Positions 24,236-35,547 of a DNA stretch of 64,000 bases are shown here, piece after piece; the first letter of the stretch is position 1, and each line of letters opens with the position of its first letter. Where the stretch lies: NCBI GenBank assembly GCA_033439255.1, contig CM065891.1, positions 1,240,001 through 1,304,000 on the forward strand. Direction: 5' to 3'. The DNA is from Hericium rajendrae (Eukaryota; Basidiomycota; Agaricomycetes; Russulales; Hericiaceae). The notes under the pieces were generated by a model. It saw only the letters and a program-made list of their open reading frames with translations, was not told the origin of the DNA and searched no databases. The position numbers and the translations under genes were made by a program.

Positions 24236-25862
24236 ATGATCAGACGCGTTGGAATAAATTCCGCCTCCTTGTTCGCTGCTTTCATAGCCCTCGCATATGC
24301 GGGGAGCAACAATACCGCCAATAATGGTACCAACGCAATTCCTGCTCAAGCAGTGGTAAGCAATTGTCACTTCATTATTGAAGCATTTTTCATAACATTG
24401 TGATTTTGTTAAATATCTTCCCTCACCAAACGAACGGCAGCTTGTTGATTTGCCCTCCCTCGCTGTCCTTGGCGCAGACGGCACATTCCGCCAAGACGAG
24501 GCTGCCTTATTTAATCCGACGAATACAACTCCGCCGTTCTTCCAGGTGTTTGACCCGCGCTTCCTCGCGCTTCTCGGATCTAATGCATCCATCCGTGCGG
24601 TCGCTTCCAATGCAAGCTATGCGTTTGCGCACGAGGCACCGATATGGGTGCCCGAGACAGACGAGCTATTTTTCGCAAGCAACACCAACGGTCTGGGTGA
24701 CAATGTCAAGATAGGGAAGATCAGCTTGCGGGATGTCGATCGTGCCGTGACTGCCTCGAATAGCACGACGAGTGCGTTGAACGTCTCCGTCACTGAGGTA
24801 AGTGAACACGCGCAATTAATTTTGTCAGTTAACATTCATATGGATACGATTGTTGTCACATGGAAGCTCAATCTCCCGGACACAATTCAAGTGGCAAATG
24901 GCGGCACGGGGCCCTTCCACGGGAACCTGCTACTTGCTACCTCAGGCATGGGCTCGAGCCCGCCATCGGTAGCGCTCGTCAACCCATGTTTGCCCAACAA
25001 TGTTACAATCCTGCTCGACAACTACTTTGGCCGGCAGTTCAACTCGCTGAACGATATCAAAGTACATCCCAAGAACGGGAAGATCTTCTTTACTGACACG
25101 ACGTGCGTGTTTTAGCTAGGAACAAGTTCTGGTGACTGAATATAGGGAGTGCAGATATGGGTTTTTGAGCCACTTCCGCCCTGAGCCGCTTATGCGCAAT
25201 CAGGTGTACCGCTTCGACCCCGATACTCGTGCGGTGCGTGTCGTTGCGGATGGATATCTGAGGCCGAACGGGATCGCATTCTCTGGAGACGGGAAGACCG
25301 CATACGTGTGCGTGAAAAACACCCTCATCGAATTCCTCTTCCAAGCGCAAGCCTTGACACCTATGCAGCACAGATACGGGTCTCGCTGGTGGCTTCCTCG
25401 GGAACAATCAGACTGATCCCGCGACGATGTGCGTGCTGTCTTCGTTATTATATTCGTTCATGTCTGATGGACAAGAGCGGTGCAGATACCAGTATGACAT
25501 CGATCCTGTGACAAACCAGTTCCTCAACCGACGCGTGTTCGCGTTCATCGACACGGGAATCCCTGACGGCATCCAAGTTGACGCACAAGGAAATGTATAC
25601 TCCGGATGCGGTGATGGCGTGCAAGTGCGTCGCACACATTCTCTTGCTCCTCAATTATATCGACTAATCCAATGTGGTACTCATCTTGGACGTGTATGCA
25701 GGTATGGGCGCCTGATAGCACGCTGCTTGGGAAAATTTTCTCGGAACGACGAGCGCAAACATGGTGTTCGCGGGGCCGGGGCGGCTCATGATCAACGCAG
25801 AGAACACGATCTTTATGGCGCGCATCGCCGCTAATGGCCTCGATCTCGCTTCCTTCACTTAA
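24236..25862 (+). CDS. Secreted SMP-30/lactonohydrolase-like beta-propeller, copy 1
   Basis: This is a predicted extracellular lactone or ester hydrolase with a six-bladed calcium-dependent propeller, resembling fungal lactonohydrolases. The signal peptide is MIRRVGINSASLFAAFIALA; cleavage is likely before GSNNTANNG. Family blocks are TTPPFFQVFDPRFL, HEAPIWVPETDELFFASN (metal-site Glu), GGTGPFHGNLLLATSG, LLDNYFGRQFNSLNDIKVHP, YRFDPDTRAVRVVADGYLRP, NGIAFSGDGKTAY and DTGIPDGIQVDAQGNVYSGC. Seven exons have the same intron positions as copy 2. One base is missing in a T/A-run at about 25735-25741. Translation therefore stops at 25789-25791 instead of giving the family tail GRLMINAENTIFMARI, which ends at 25862. 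This is either a sequencing indel or a 27-residue truncation with an altered tail. Confidence 0.82.
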
Positions 25863-25937
25863 TATTGCACAAGCCTTCGTTCAATCGTTTTGGGGATGTG
25901 TTTGCGAGCCTGCCGCTATGAGGTAGATGGTAAATTT

Positions 25938-26165
25938 TTTGGCTGCAGTCTGCATGTGCACATTTATCGGAAATTAAATGCTATACATCTCCAGGAAAGT
26001 CTCGGTCGATGATTGGGATTCATGCAGGCTCTTGAGATCTATTTGTGCCGAGCAGGCGCACCCCAGATTGGATGTTACTGGCTCACACAGATATTCGAAA
26101 TCCTGCAACATCTGTTGACTTCGACGAATGGAATCGTCTGCATTTTTGCGAAGAACCTCCTGGCT
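25938..26165 (-). pseudogene. Decayed fragment of the TFIIH Tfb1 gene
   Basis: Three patches align, in the same order and orientation, with the Tfb1 gene at 20.4-21.0 kb. They are ggctgcagtctgcatgtgc (Tfb1: ggctgcggtttggcatgtgc near 20403), the stretch reading AQIDLKSLHESQSSTETFL (Tfb1: TQIDLDDLHDPQSSEGILL) and cttcgcaaaaatgcagacgatt (Tfb1: cttcgcaaaaacgaagacgatt near 20960). About 350 bp between the first two patches is deleted and intron sequence is partly retained, so it arose from DNA, not mRNA. It has no function of its own. It sits between the two SMP-30-like copies. Confidence 0.78.
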
Positions 26166-26619
26166 GAGTACTAGAGAAATACATGCTAACAGTATATGGC
26201 ATAGGTTCTTGCACCGCGCAGTGCACACTTCGCGGACTGTCCGAGTCCAGGCTGAAAACTGAGGAATGCGAGGATGTTCGGTAAGTCGTGCCTATGACCC
26301 CATGACGTATATTCTTCCTGCAAGTTCAGCCCCACCGCTTGCTATGCGGATATACCAAGATCAACCCGCAAGCAGGTCATGTGTCCCTCAAGTTAAGTTC
26401 CCGGGCCGTTTTAGTTCATCTTTCCCATCCACTTTGTCCACATGTGTTCGCAAATCCCTCGCGAACACTACCCTCGCCGTTCTCCCGCAGAGGAAGCATC
26501 AGCCTTACGTCCCAATAATATCGGCTTCCGGGGTAAAAATGGCTCACAAGGACAGGATAAGAACAACGGAGGCCTCGCACGAGGATAATCGCAAATCTGA
26601 TCACTCCCCATCGAGCAAC

Positions 26620-28182
26620 ATGATCGGACGCGTAGGATTAGTCTCCGCTTTGCTGTTCGCTACCTTTGCAGCATTCGCATACGCGAAGAGCAACAGTGCC
26701 GCGAGCAATGATGCGGGTTCCGCCACAATCCCTGCTCAAGCTGTGGTGAGTGTTTCGGCTAATATTATCGCGAAGGATATCTCCGGATGCCAGAGGGGTC
26801 CCATCGAATACTTACCACCCCTCCGACAGCTCGTCGATCCGCTATCCTTTGCAGTTATCGGCGCAAACGGCACCTTCCGCCAAGATGCAACAGCACCGTT
26901 CAACCCAACAAACACGACCCCGCCGTTCTTCCAGGTCCTCGACCCGCGCTTCCTCACGCTCCTCGGGCTGAACGCGTCCATCCGCGCCGTCGCGTCCAAC
27001 TCTGGCTTCGCGTTCGGGCACGAGGCACCCGTGTGGGTGCCCGAGACGGACGAGCTGTTCTTCGCGAGCAACGACGGCGGCGCGCTGGGGTTCAGCGATC
27101 TGAACCATAACAACAAGGTGGGGAAGATCAGCCTACAGGAGGTCGACCGCGCCGTGAGCGCGTCGAACAGTGCGACGAGCGCGCTGAATGTCTCCGTCAC
27201 GGAGGTGGGCAATATGGTGACACTACCTGACCTTCACGTGAGCTTGACGGTCGCCGTAGCTCGACCTCCCGGATACGATACAAATGACGAACGGCGGCAC
27301 GGGGCCTTTCCGCGGGAACCTGCTGCTCGTCACCTCAGGCCGGGGCCCGCGCCCGCCGTCCGTCGCGCTCGTCAACCCGCACCCGCCGAACAACGTCACG
27401 ATCCTGCTCGACAACTTCTTCGGCCGGCAGTTCAACTCGCTGAACGATGTCAAAGTGCACCCCACGAACGGGAAGATCTTCTTCACCGACTCATCGTGCG
27501 TGCGCTCCGGCCGCAATGTGGTGTAGGGACGCTCATGCGTGTGCGCGTTTTTGTGCAGGTATGGGTTCTTGAACCAGTTCCGTCCGGAGCCGCTCCTGCG
27601 CAATCAGGTGTATCGTTTTGACCCTGATACACGCGCGGTGCGCGTCGTTGCGGATGGGTTCTTGAGGTCGAATGGGATCGCATTCTCCGGGGACGGGAAG
27701 ACTGCATACGTGTGCGCCCTCATCCCATCCTCAACTGCAGCTCTTTCAAACATGCCCCTACCCCAACAGCACCGACACCGGCCTCGTCGGCGGCTTCCTC
27801 GGTAACAACCAGACCGATCCCGCAACAATGTACGTTCCCCCCTCCCCCGTACGCACACCGCACAACTAACGCCCGCACACAGATACCAATTCGACGTCGA
27901 CCCAGCAACCGACCAGTTCCGCAACCGCCGCGTCTTCGCCTTCACCGACACGGGCATCCCCGACGGCGTGCAGGTCGACGCGCAGGGCCACGTGTACGCG
28001 GGCTGCGGCGACGGCGTGCAGGTGTGGGCGCCCGACGGCGCGCTGCTCGGCAAGTTTTTCCTCGGGACGACGAGCGCGAACATGGTGTTTGCGGGGCCGG
28101 GCGGCTCATGATATGCGCGGAGACGGCGGTGTTCGAGGCGCGCATTGCGGTCGACGGCCTTGATCTCGCGTCGTTCACTTGA
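26620..28182 (+). CDS. Secreted SMP-30/lactonohydrolase-like beta-propeller, copy 2
   Basis: This is a tandem paralogue of the gene at 24.2 kb with the same exon layout. The signal peptide is MIGRVGLVSALLFATFAAF. Blocks include PSFAVIGANGTFRQDA-like sequence at the start of exon 2, HEAPVWVPETDELFFASN, MTNGGTGPFRGNLLLVTSG, LLDNFFGRQFNSLNDVKVHP, DPDTRAVRVVADGFL, GGFLGNNQTDPAT and DTGIPDGVQVDAQGHVYAGC. GC content is higher than in copy 1. A G is missing from the run at about 28097-28101 compared with copy 1. The frame therefore stops at 28109-28111 (VFAGPGGS) instead of reading RLMICAETAVFEARI to 28182. The two copies are thus broken at different bases close to the same end. Without these indels both would be complete; an ATG-proximal extension upstream is unlikely because the signal peptide fits at 26620. 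Confidence 0.83.
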
Positions 28183-28740
28183 GTGCAGTGGTGTGGTGTG
28201 GGAAGTGGTGGATGCGGGGCGGGCGGGGCATGGGACGAATGGGTTAAGATACCATTGACCGAATTGCTACGATACATCATGAGCACCAGCTAGAAATACA
28301 GTAAATATCCCCAATCCGATCCGACGCGAGGGCACCCAAACGAGATGGGTCAGTAGAGTAGGGCCAACCAATAGAGCCAAAAGGTGAAGATAGAGTAAGT
28401 ATAACTACAGGGGTCGTAAGCTACAGTAAGGAGTAAGGAGGAAGTAAACGCCGCGTCGAAGGGGGCCGTGCGGTAAAAGACAGAACAGGTGCAGATGTCA
28501 GAGCAAGGTCAAAGCAAGGGGGAGGGGGTGTCGCGGGAGTAAAGGTAAAGACAGGCTTGACGCCAGGCGTCGCAATCCTGTTTTTGTATCTTGTATCTTT
28601 CACTTTTTTTCAGTACTTTGTGTTTTGCGGGATAAGTTCGAGTGGCGTAACGACAGGGTGGGACCAAGACAGACAGTCCCGGGAAGAGACAGGACGCCAG
28701 AGGTGTCTCCGGCTTTTCCTTGATTGAAACATCGTGCAGC
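28183..28740. other. Intergenic between convergent genes
   Basis: This holds the 3' flanks of SMP-30-like copy 2 and of the GRF protein gene. It has purine-rich stretches (about 28430-28560) and no coding signal. Confidence 0.5.
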
Positions 28741-30334
28741 TTAGTGCTGGCTGGCACTGCCGCTAGGACCCGACTCATCGCCCTGTGTGGCAGAATCGTC
28801 ATCAAGATCCGCAACCGCGAGCCTCAACGCAGCGCGCATACGTGTCTTGTCCTTCTTCAGCCTGCACCATAAACCCATCAGCCTCCGTCCAGGAAACAAC
28901 GGAAGCAACGCACCTCTCGTTCTCGTCGAGCAGGTCCTTGATGCGGCGCGCCTTAGCATCGCTGCCCTTTTGCAGTGCGATGACTTGGCGCTCGAGCTTG
29001 GAAACGTACGCGGGAATACCACCCAACCAGTTAATCATATCCGCAATGGACTCAGACGAGGCCGTAGTAGAGGTGACCGACGACGGGCCTGCAACCAACA
29101 ACCGAAGAGCCCGGCTGCCAACCAGCATAAGCACAACAACGACAAAAAATGCGCTCAGGCAAACGCACATTGAAAAACTCGCGCACCTCCCATTCCTCCG
29201 CCGTCTCCCTCTCCTTCCCTTCGCCGCAAAAAATGCGTCGCGATCGCATCCTCGTCCATGTCCGCGTCGATCGACATCGACCTCGTCGCCGAACTCGCTC
29301 GACGGGTCCGTCTGCACCGAACGCGCGCTGCGCACGGCTGCTTGCCGCGCACTGACCATGCGCTCGACGGCCACCTCGTCCGCCGCGCTCGCGCCGCTGC
29401 GCTGCGTGTACGTTCCGCCGCGGCGCTCGAATCCCGTCGCGACAGGGGAGGGCTGAGGCGCCGCGCCTGTAGCGTATGTCGACGGCGGCGGGGGCGGCGG
29501 GGGCGGCGGGGGCGGCGCCAGACCGTAAGGGACACCTGGGGCGGCGTACAGGAAGCCGTACGTAGTTTGAGCCGGCTGCGTCGGGCCAGTGGGACCGCCG
29601 AATGCGGGCGCAGGGGGTGGGGTGTGCCGTCGGGACCCAAGAACGCCTCGATCTTCGCGCGGAGGCGCTCGTGCCGCGGGGTGCGTGCCTGTGCGCCGGG
29701 CGGGGGCATGGTGCGCTTCGGGATGCGGGGGGCGAGGGTGAGCCGGTGTCGGAGAGGGGACGCTTGTTGCGCGGGGGCGTCGAGGGCGTCGGGTAGCCTT
29801 GACCCCGGCCCGGCGGGGGCTGAGAGGACGGCTGGGTCTGGGAGGATGGCTGGGATTGTGTCGGAGATGTGGAGACGGGCGCAGGCTGGCTCGAAGGGCC
29901 TGCTAACGGCACGGACACGCCCTGAGAGCTTTGAGTACTCTGGGAGCTTGGGGCGGGAGGATGCCACTGGAGCGAGGGATCGGCTGGGTTGTTGTGTGGG
30001 GGAAGTTCGTTATCCCATTCTGCAGAAAAGATAGATGTTAGGGACACGATTGCTGGTACGGGTTGCGTGGTTTGGAATGAAACTCACTGAAAAACTCGCA
30101 ATGACCCTCCTCGCCCCTATAGATAGAGCAGGCCCAGAATACCCTGAAGAGGTGTAAGCACGACACGTCCCGCGAAATGAAAGATTGCAGGTGTACGAAC
30201 CTGCCTGGGTGACGGGTGGTGGTGCTGGTGCGCTTGACAGCCCGGTTACCGTGCCAGCACAGCACGTCACCGTTGTCGTCAACGAGCGCGATCTTAGTGT
30301 TGGTAGGAATGAACTTGGCAGGAGAAGCAACCAT
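28741..30334 (-). CDS. GRF-type zinc-finger protein with C-terminal coiled coil
   Basis: This is a likely nucleic-acid-binding protein; GRF fingers bind single-stranded DNA or RNA ends in topoisomerase III, NEIL3 and APE2. The finger is spread over three exons: LCWHGNRAVKRTSTTTRHPG, then RVFWACSIYRGEEGHCEFF, then KWDNELPPHNNPADPS. It keeps the C-H-C-C-type ligands and the HPGR and FFKW hallmarks. It is followed by a Pro/Ser/Gln-rich linker with a polyproline run encoded by the G-rich block at 29480-29520. Next is the helical RHERLRAKIEAFLG, and the C-terminal coiled coil is GGIPAYVSKLERQVIALQKG then KARRIKDLLDENER. It ends SGPSGSASQH at 28741. Between about 29750 and 29150 the plausible frame changes three or four times at GC or T runs, so the middle cannot be assembled reliably; indels are suspected. 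Confidence 0.72.
29475..29520 (+). repeat. G-rich (GGGGGCGGC)n microsatellite inside the GRF gene
   Basis: Three near-perfect copies of a 9-nt G-rich unit (preceded by ggcggc) lie on the + strand, the template for a polyproline tract on the - strand. Several G-runs of 4-5 could form a G-quadruplex and are also prone to length error. Adjacent frame changes in the gene fit that. Confidence 0.7.
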
Positions 30335-30651
30335 GGTAGATGCAACTACGGGGAGAGTTTTAGAATACAGTAAGCAGTGAGAGATGACAGAAGAGGATGG
30401 GAGAAAAGGGACTGGAACCTATAGGAGCTGCTTTTAGCGAAACGCCGAGCTAAATAAGACGAAGATAGAGAGGGGCTGCGGCAGGTGGGAGGCGGATAGT
30501 ACGCAGCTAGATGAGCGGGACCGGGAGTGAATGCAACATAGATCACTTGGCGCCGTCCTACTGGTTAACAGTACGGATGACGTCAGCAGCATTCAATTCG
30601 TGCCTTTCAATTCAACGCGTCCTCCTCGAGTCCTCCCAATCACCATCTGCA
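30335..30651. promoter_or_regulatory. Divergent promoter region of the GRF and PAC4 genes
   Basis: It is 317 bp between opposite start codons. It contains gaagatagagagg purine tracts and tgacgtca at about 30578, a perfect CRE/ATF-type palindrome close to the PAC4 start. No TATA box is seen. Confidence 0.5.
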
Positions 30652-31246
30652 ATGTCCGAACCACCGCCTTCGTCGTCATCAGCACCCGCAATCCACGTTT
30701 CATCACACAGGATCGAACCCGCCTCACCGACCGCGCCCACCTTAGTCGTCCAGGTCACCCATCTCGTCGATTCGTACATGCTCTGGGTTGGTGTAGCGGA
30801 CGAACCCCACGTCCCGAGGAGCAGGTCATCCGCAGTGGCCACCTCGCGCGCGACTGGGCATGCGCAATGCCTGCCCGAGACGTGCGTGTCCTTGCCCTTG
30901 CTCTTTGTGTCCGCTAATTTCTTGGTTACCGATTGCATTTCTCGACTTGACCTTTCTTGTGCTCTCGGTCTGTTCTTCGTCGTGCAGTCCTCCGCCGCAC
31001 CACCGGCTGCCTCGCTCTTCCGCTCCTCCTCGGACATCGCACTCCCAATGGCACAACGGCTTGGTACGTCGTCCACCACGAGAAATCTGCTGCTAAACTG
31101 ATTTGATCACAGCGCGACGCTTCAAGAAGCAGATGTACGTCAGCGTCGACATCCCAGCCTCGATAACTACGGCTGGCGCAGATACCCAGATCGCGCTGGA
31201 GATGGAGAAGGCCCTGATGAAGACGCTGAAGGGGCTTGAGCAATGA
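30652..31246 (+). CDS. Proteasome assembly chaperone 4 (PSMG4-like)
   Basis: PAC4 pairs with PAC3 to help assemble the 20S proteasome alpha ring. The N-terminal Ser/Pro-rich start MSEPPPSSSSAPAIHVSS leads to the family strands VVQVTHLVDSYMLWVG, then SGHLARDWACAMP. An intron (about 30883-30986) is followed by LFRSSSDIALPMAQRL, a second intron, and ARRFKKQMYVSVDIP, typical of PSMG4. The end is MKTLKGLEQ with stop at 31244-31246. Length is about 145 residues, normal for the family. The frame changes by one base near the C-run at 30805-30808, between MLWVGVADE and EEQVIRSGHLARDW. One further C there would restore a continuous family-like protein, so a homopolymer miscount is likely. Confidence 0.83.
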
Positions 31247-33397
31247 CGCGCCGCGTCCTAGCAGTCGTGAGCGCTGCTACTCAAAATGTACGTCGCATGA
31301 AGTGTAAAATATCACAACGTGTATTTTTAGGAAGGTGTGAGAGGTGCCTTCAGTTGGTCGGACCTTCGATCGGGGTGCTTAGGCACTCCGCGATTCGCGG
31401 CTGAGCTGAATTCGAGACTTTGATCGCATGCCACGAACAAGTCTACGCAAACGTTCTGCTAGAATGTGCTCTTGTGGCTCGCGGACATCCATTGGTGGGC
31501 GTGGTCTTGGGTGACCGCCTCGGACGTGCTCGATCGAGGGCTGTGGTGTTGATTGGAGGGGAGCTTGAGTGTTTGCATCCAGGATCCGACACTCTTTCCT
31601 ATTCTGCGTCACTGTTGGTGGGCTTCCAGGGTCCGTATGCAATCAAGAGAGACCGCCAAACAGGGATCGAAGTAAGGACGTTCTTAAAGTGCCGGGGTTC
31701 ATTCGATCGAATTCTAGACAACCCAGTCCGTTCGCTCTTGGATCAAATAATCGAAGGACGACTGCTCATAGTACGTCACCGACTCGATAGGTCAAACATG
31801 CTGCTAATCAGAATGGGTTCAGATTGTCATCGAGAGGATAGTAATCGCCTGTGGGGAATGGCATGCAGACATGAGTTCAATCCATCCGGCAAGTCGCAGG
31901 TCGTTGCGGGTCCTACACATTGACAACGGGGCATGTCGGAGGTTTGGAAGCGCCATACACGATCACGTTACCGTTTTCACCCAATTCCTCCCGATGCCTC
32001 TTCCGGCTGGAGTCGAGACTCGACGTCAACTTTTCCACCGACTCGATGCGTGCTCCACCCCAGTAAATCACGGACATTCTCGCATCGAACTTGCGTGTAT
32101 AAATGCAGGTATGGAGCCTTTGCTGAGGATGCCTTTTCCTTCGTCCTTGCACACTTGCCCCTATACGAGGGGGCATTCGATACAAATTTTGCTTTCAACC
32201 CTGTCACAATTCGCAATTTGCTTCACCCCATTGGCCGTTATGACTTTGCTACATCCAGTCTTCTGTGGGATGTGTCTCGTCGATCAGTTATGTGTCGTGA
32301 ATCGGTGAGCACCTCAATTGTTCCGCTATCATATGTCATATCGCTGTTGACAATCTTGCACATTCAGGCGCCCCCACGAGTCTGCATGCCCCGCAGACTG
32401 GGCCGGTGTGGGGCATTTGGCCTTGGCAAAACCATTGTGAATCCTTTTCTGCACCTCCGTCAGCACCACGGACGTTCCTCGATCTCCACTGAGATAATTT
32501 CACCTCCACCCCAAATGAGCATCATTGTACATCACGCGCCCGCGCCCTCGTGTTTGACAAAGAACGGGTGCCCGGTGCCTATATGATCCGGGCGCGTGCA
32601 GCTGGCTTCCCGATCCTGATATGCCAGAAGGCGTCAAGGCATCCCAGAAAGTCTTAGGATGTCCAGGCTGACGCAGCGCATCCCCACACCTGACTTCTGC
32701 ATACAGTCCCGTGAGTATGCTGTGCCCCGTCTCATACAGACTAGCGTGTGCCTCCGTCACACGGGTGTATGGATGTGCTGCCTCGCGCATGTTTAGACAG
32801 CTTTAGATTTCCAGGGACGCGCGCTGAACCACGGGCAAAGACCTGCAGAGCGGGCGGATTCGCACAATCGCGCGTCGTAGGATCGACCCGGAACGGGACG
32901 GCGCCCCGATATGGGCGTTTCGCGGCCAGAGTCGGGAGCTAATCCGCGCGGGTGATGCTTCGCGCGCCGCAGGCAGTGAGCCTGCCATCCTGAGCGCGTG
33001 CCATCGCGAGTTGCTCGGCGAGCTTGCGCTGTGGCGCCGCTATCAACTCATCGCAGTGAAATTTGGACGTGTGTAGGGGCGAATCCGGGAGGACGGTACA
33101 TGGGAGCGGGTCTAGACGGGCGCAATGACGTTGCTAAGACGGGGAAATACGCTGGGGAGGTGACTGGAAGGTGCCCCTCTCCGTTGCCGGTGCGACTGAC
33201 GTTGATTATGGTCCTATGCGCCGAGCTCTATCAATTCCACAGTCAGGAGATGCGTGGGATCAATCTTCTTCCGTGCATCCCATGCCCATTCCCGCAGTGA
33301 GTGTGTGATATAAAAGCTCCCGCTTTCCCTCGTCCTATCTGTCCTATTACCCCGCATTCGTTGCTTGATCTCTGATCGCTCTAGTCCTCCCCATACG
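31247..33397. other. Intergenic of 2.1 kb; promoter of formate dehydrogenase at right
   Basis: Open frames up to 217 codons (31933-32586, +) and 167 codons occur, but they show no domain, signal peptide, biased composition or plausible intron structure. I do not call a gene. The right end is a strong promoter candidate with TATAAAAG at 33309-33316 and a CT-rich leader. Confidence 0.5.
33309..33316 (+). promoter_or_regulatory. TATA box of the formate dehydrogenase gene
   Basis: TATAAAAG lies 82 bp upstream of the start codon and is followed by a CT-rich leader (ttccctcgtcctatctgtcc), the usual layout of highly expressed basidiomycete genes. Confidence 0.65.
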
Positions 33398-34916
33398 ATG
33401 AAGGTTCGCAGTCGTTGTATCTGTCGCTGTGATATGCTCATGCGAGCTGCGTTGTGCTAGGTTCTCGCTATTTTGTACGACGGTGGCAAAGCTGCTCGGG
33501 AAGAGCCCCGCCTGCTGGGAACTGTAGAGAACGAGGTGTCTATAACCCTTGATCGACCTCAGGAGTGCTATATTTACCAAATTACCCGCCATTCAGCTCG
33601 GCCTCCGTGAATTTCTCGAGTCTCGCGGCCATGAATTCATCGTGAGCAATGCTATGCACGCTACTTCGTCCATCTCCCTCTAACTCCTATCGCCGCGCAG
33701 GTTTCCAGCGACAAGGACGGCCCTGATAGTCTCTTCGAGAAGCACATTGTTGACGTGCGTCCTCTTTGACTTGCGCGAAGAAGGTTGTACCCTGACGATC
33801 TTCCAGGCGGAAGTCCTCATCACCACGCCCTTCCATCCCGGCTACCTTACCGCCGATCTCGTCGAGAAGGTAGCTATTCTCCTATCATTCGTCGAGCTCA
33901 ACCTCTCATCGTGATCCCCAGGCGAAGAAGCTGAAGATCTGCATCACCGCCGGCGTCGGTTCCGACCACATCGACCTCGACGCCGCAGTCACCAACAAGA
34001 TCCAGGTCCTCGAAGTCTCTGGCTCGAACGTCGTCTCCGTCGCCGAGCACGTGGTGATGTCGATCCTGCTGCTCGTCCGGAACTTCGTGCCTGCCCACGA
34101 GGTGCGTGCCGCGCCATTCTGCGCAGTGCGACAGTGCTCACGCGACGGGCTGCGCAGATGATCGAGCGCGGCGACTGGCAGGTCTCCCAGATCGCGCGGA
34201 ATGCGTACGACCTTGAGGGCAAGGTCGTCGGCACGATCGGCGCTGGCCGCATTGGGTACCGCGTGCTGCAGCGCCTGCTGCCGTTCGACTGCAAGGAACT
34301 CCTGTACTACGACTACGCGCCCCTGCCGGCTGGTATGTCGTTCCTTATATGCTTTGCTGCCGACCGTGCTGATGAAGCGTCTCAGACGCCGCGAAGGCCG
34401 TCCGCGCGCGCCGCGTCGAGGACCTGAAGGAGTTCGTCTCGCAGTGCGACCTCGTCACCGTCAACTGCCCGCTGCACGACGGCACGCGCGGGCTCGTGAA
34501 CGCGGAGCTGCTGAAGCACTTCAAGAAGGGCGCGTGGCTCGTGAACACTGCGCGTGGCGCGATCTGCGACAAAGACGCGGTCGCGGCGGCTGTCAAGAGC
34601 GGGCAGCTGAACGGGTACGCGGGCGACGTGTGGAACGTGCAGCCCGCGCCGAAGGACCACGTCTGGCGCACGATGAAGAACCCGCTCGGCGGGGGCAACG
34701 GCATGGTGCCGCATTATTCGGGCACGACGCTCGATGCGCAGCAGCGCTATGCGCAGGGCGTGCACGACATCCTCGTGAACTACCTCGAGGAAAAACGCAG
34801 GCGCCGCAGAATGTCATCGTCGGCCCGTCGGGGTACGAGACCAAAGCTTGTGAGTGGTGCGGTTTGTTTGTGCGTGATGTTTTGCTGATGGTTTTCGTGT
34901 AGACGGCCAACGCTGA
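33398..34916 (+). CDS. NAD-dependent formate dehydrogenase
   Basis: It oxidises formate to CO2 with NAD+, linked in wood-decay fungi to oxalate and formate turnover. Exon 1 is only ATGAAG; after an intron the protein reads [20 protein letters not shown]. Landmarks are [54 protein letters not shown], the NAD-binding loop [45 protein letters not shown] and [16 protein letters not shown], which carries the catalytic His. The last exon adds YGQR. Nine exons, about 357 residues, match the family. The run GAGGAAAAACGCAGG near 34791-34800 puts the conserved tail ([18 protein letters not shown]) out of frame by one base. A missing C in this otherwise perfect gene is most likely a sequence error. Confidence 0.92.
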
Positions 34917-35547
34917 GCGTGCGCCGGCAATGGCACCTTCAGTGGTGGGAGTGGATAATTCAGTTTATGCTTTGGGACAACGGGTCCATGACTTTGTAGT
35001 ATTTATGTGTTAACTTGTACGATACGCACAATGAAGTTCTGATGATACCAAAATCATCATTTGTATCAATATGCTCGTTTGAGGAAATTGGACGGTAGCC
35101 GTGGCGATGGACTGCGTGTATGTATAGGTCTAACCAGTCTGCATTGTGGGATGGTATCTTTCAGAACATTTCAATGTTCTGACTCGATTGCTTACATCGC
35201 CATTGCATTCGATGTTTCGCTTGTTCTCTCCTCCAGAATGTTTGAAATTGGTGACAGCGTTTAAAAATAAGGATAAAAACGTCAATACATCCAGAACCAG
35301 GTATACGAGCGATAACTGCCTCTCACAGGCTTCCACCGAGCAAAAATAAAGTAAGCACCGCCAACACAAAATCAGCAACCAGCAATGACGTCCACAATGG
35401 TGCAGCGCGTGGCGTCCCACCGCTCGTGGTCGTATCCGGCCTGCACACAGATAATCAGCACTCTTCCTCCAGCACCATTCAACGAGGAGACGACGCACGG
35501 AATCCCATTGCGTCCGAGTACGACGGGCATGTATCATTCGCGCTGCC
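34917..35547. other. Intergenic between convergent genes
   Basis: This holds the 3' flanks of formate dehydrogenase (+) and the GH45-like gene (-). AT-rich stretches around 34960-35060 and 35260-35350 fit polyadenylation regions. No gene is recognised. Confidence 0.5.

Noticed and set aside
31933-32586. 217-codon forward open frame upstream of formate dehydrogenase
   Set aside because: The translation shows no family resemblance, no domain pattern and no compositional sign of coding.
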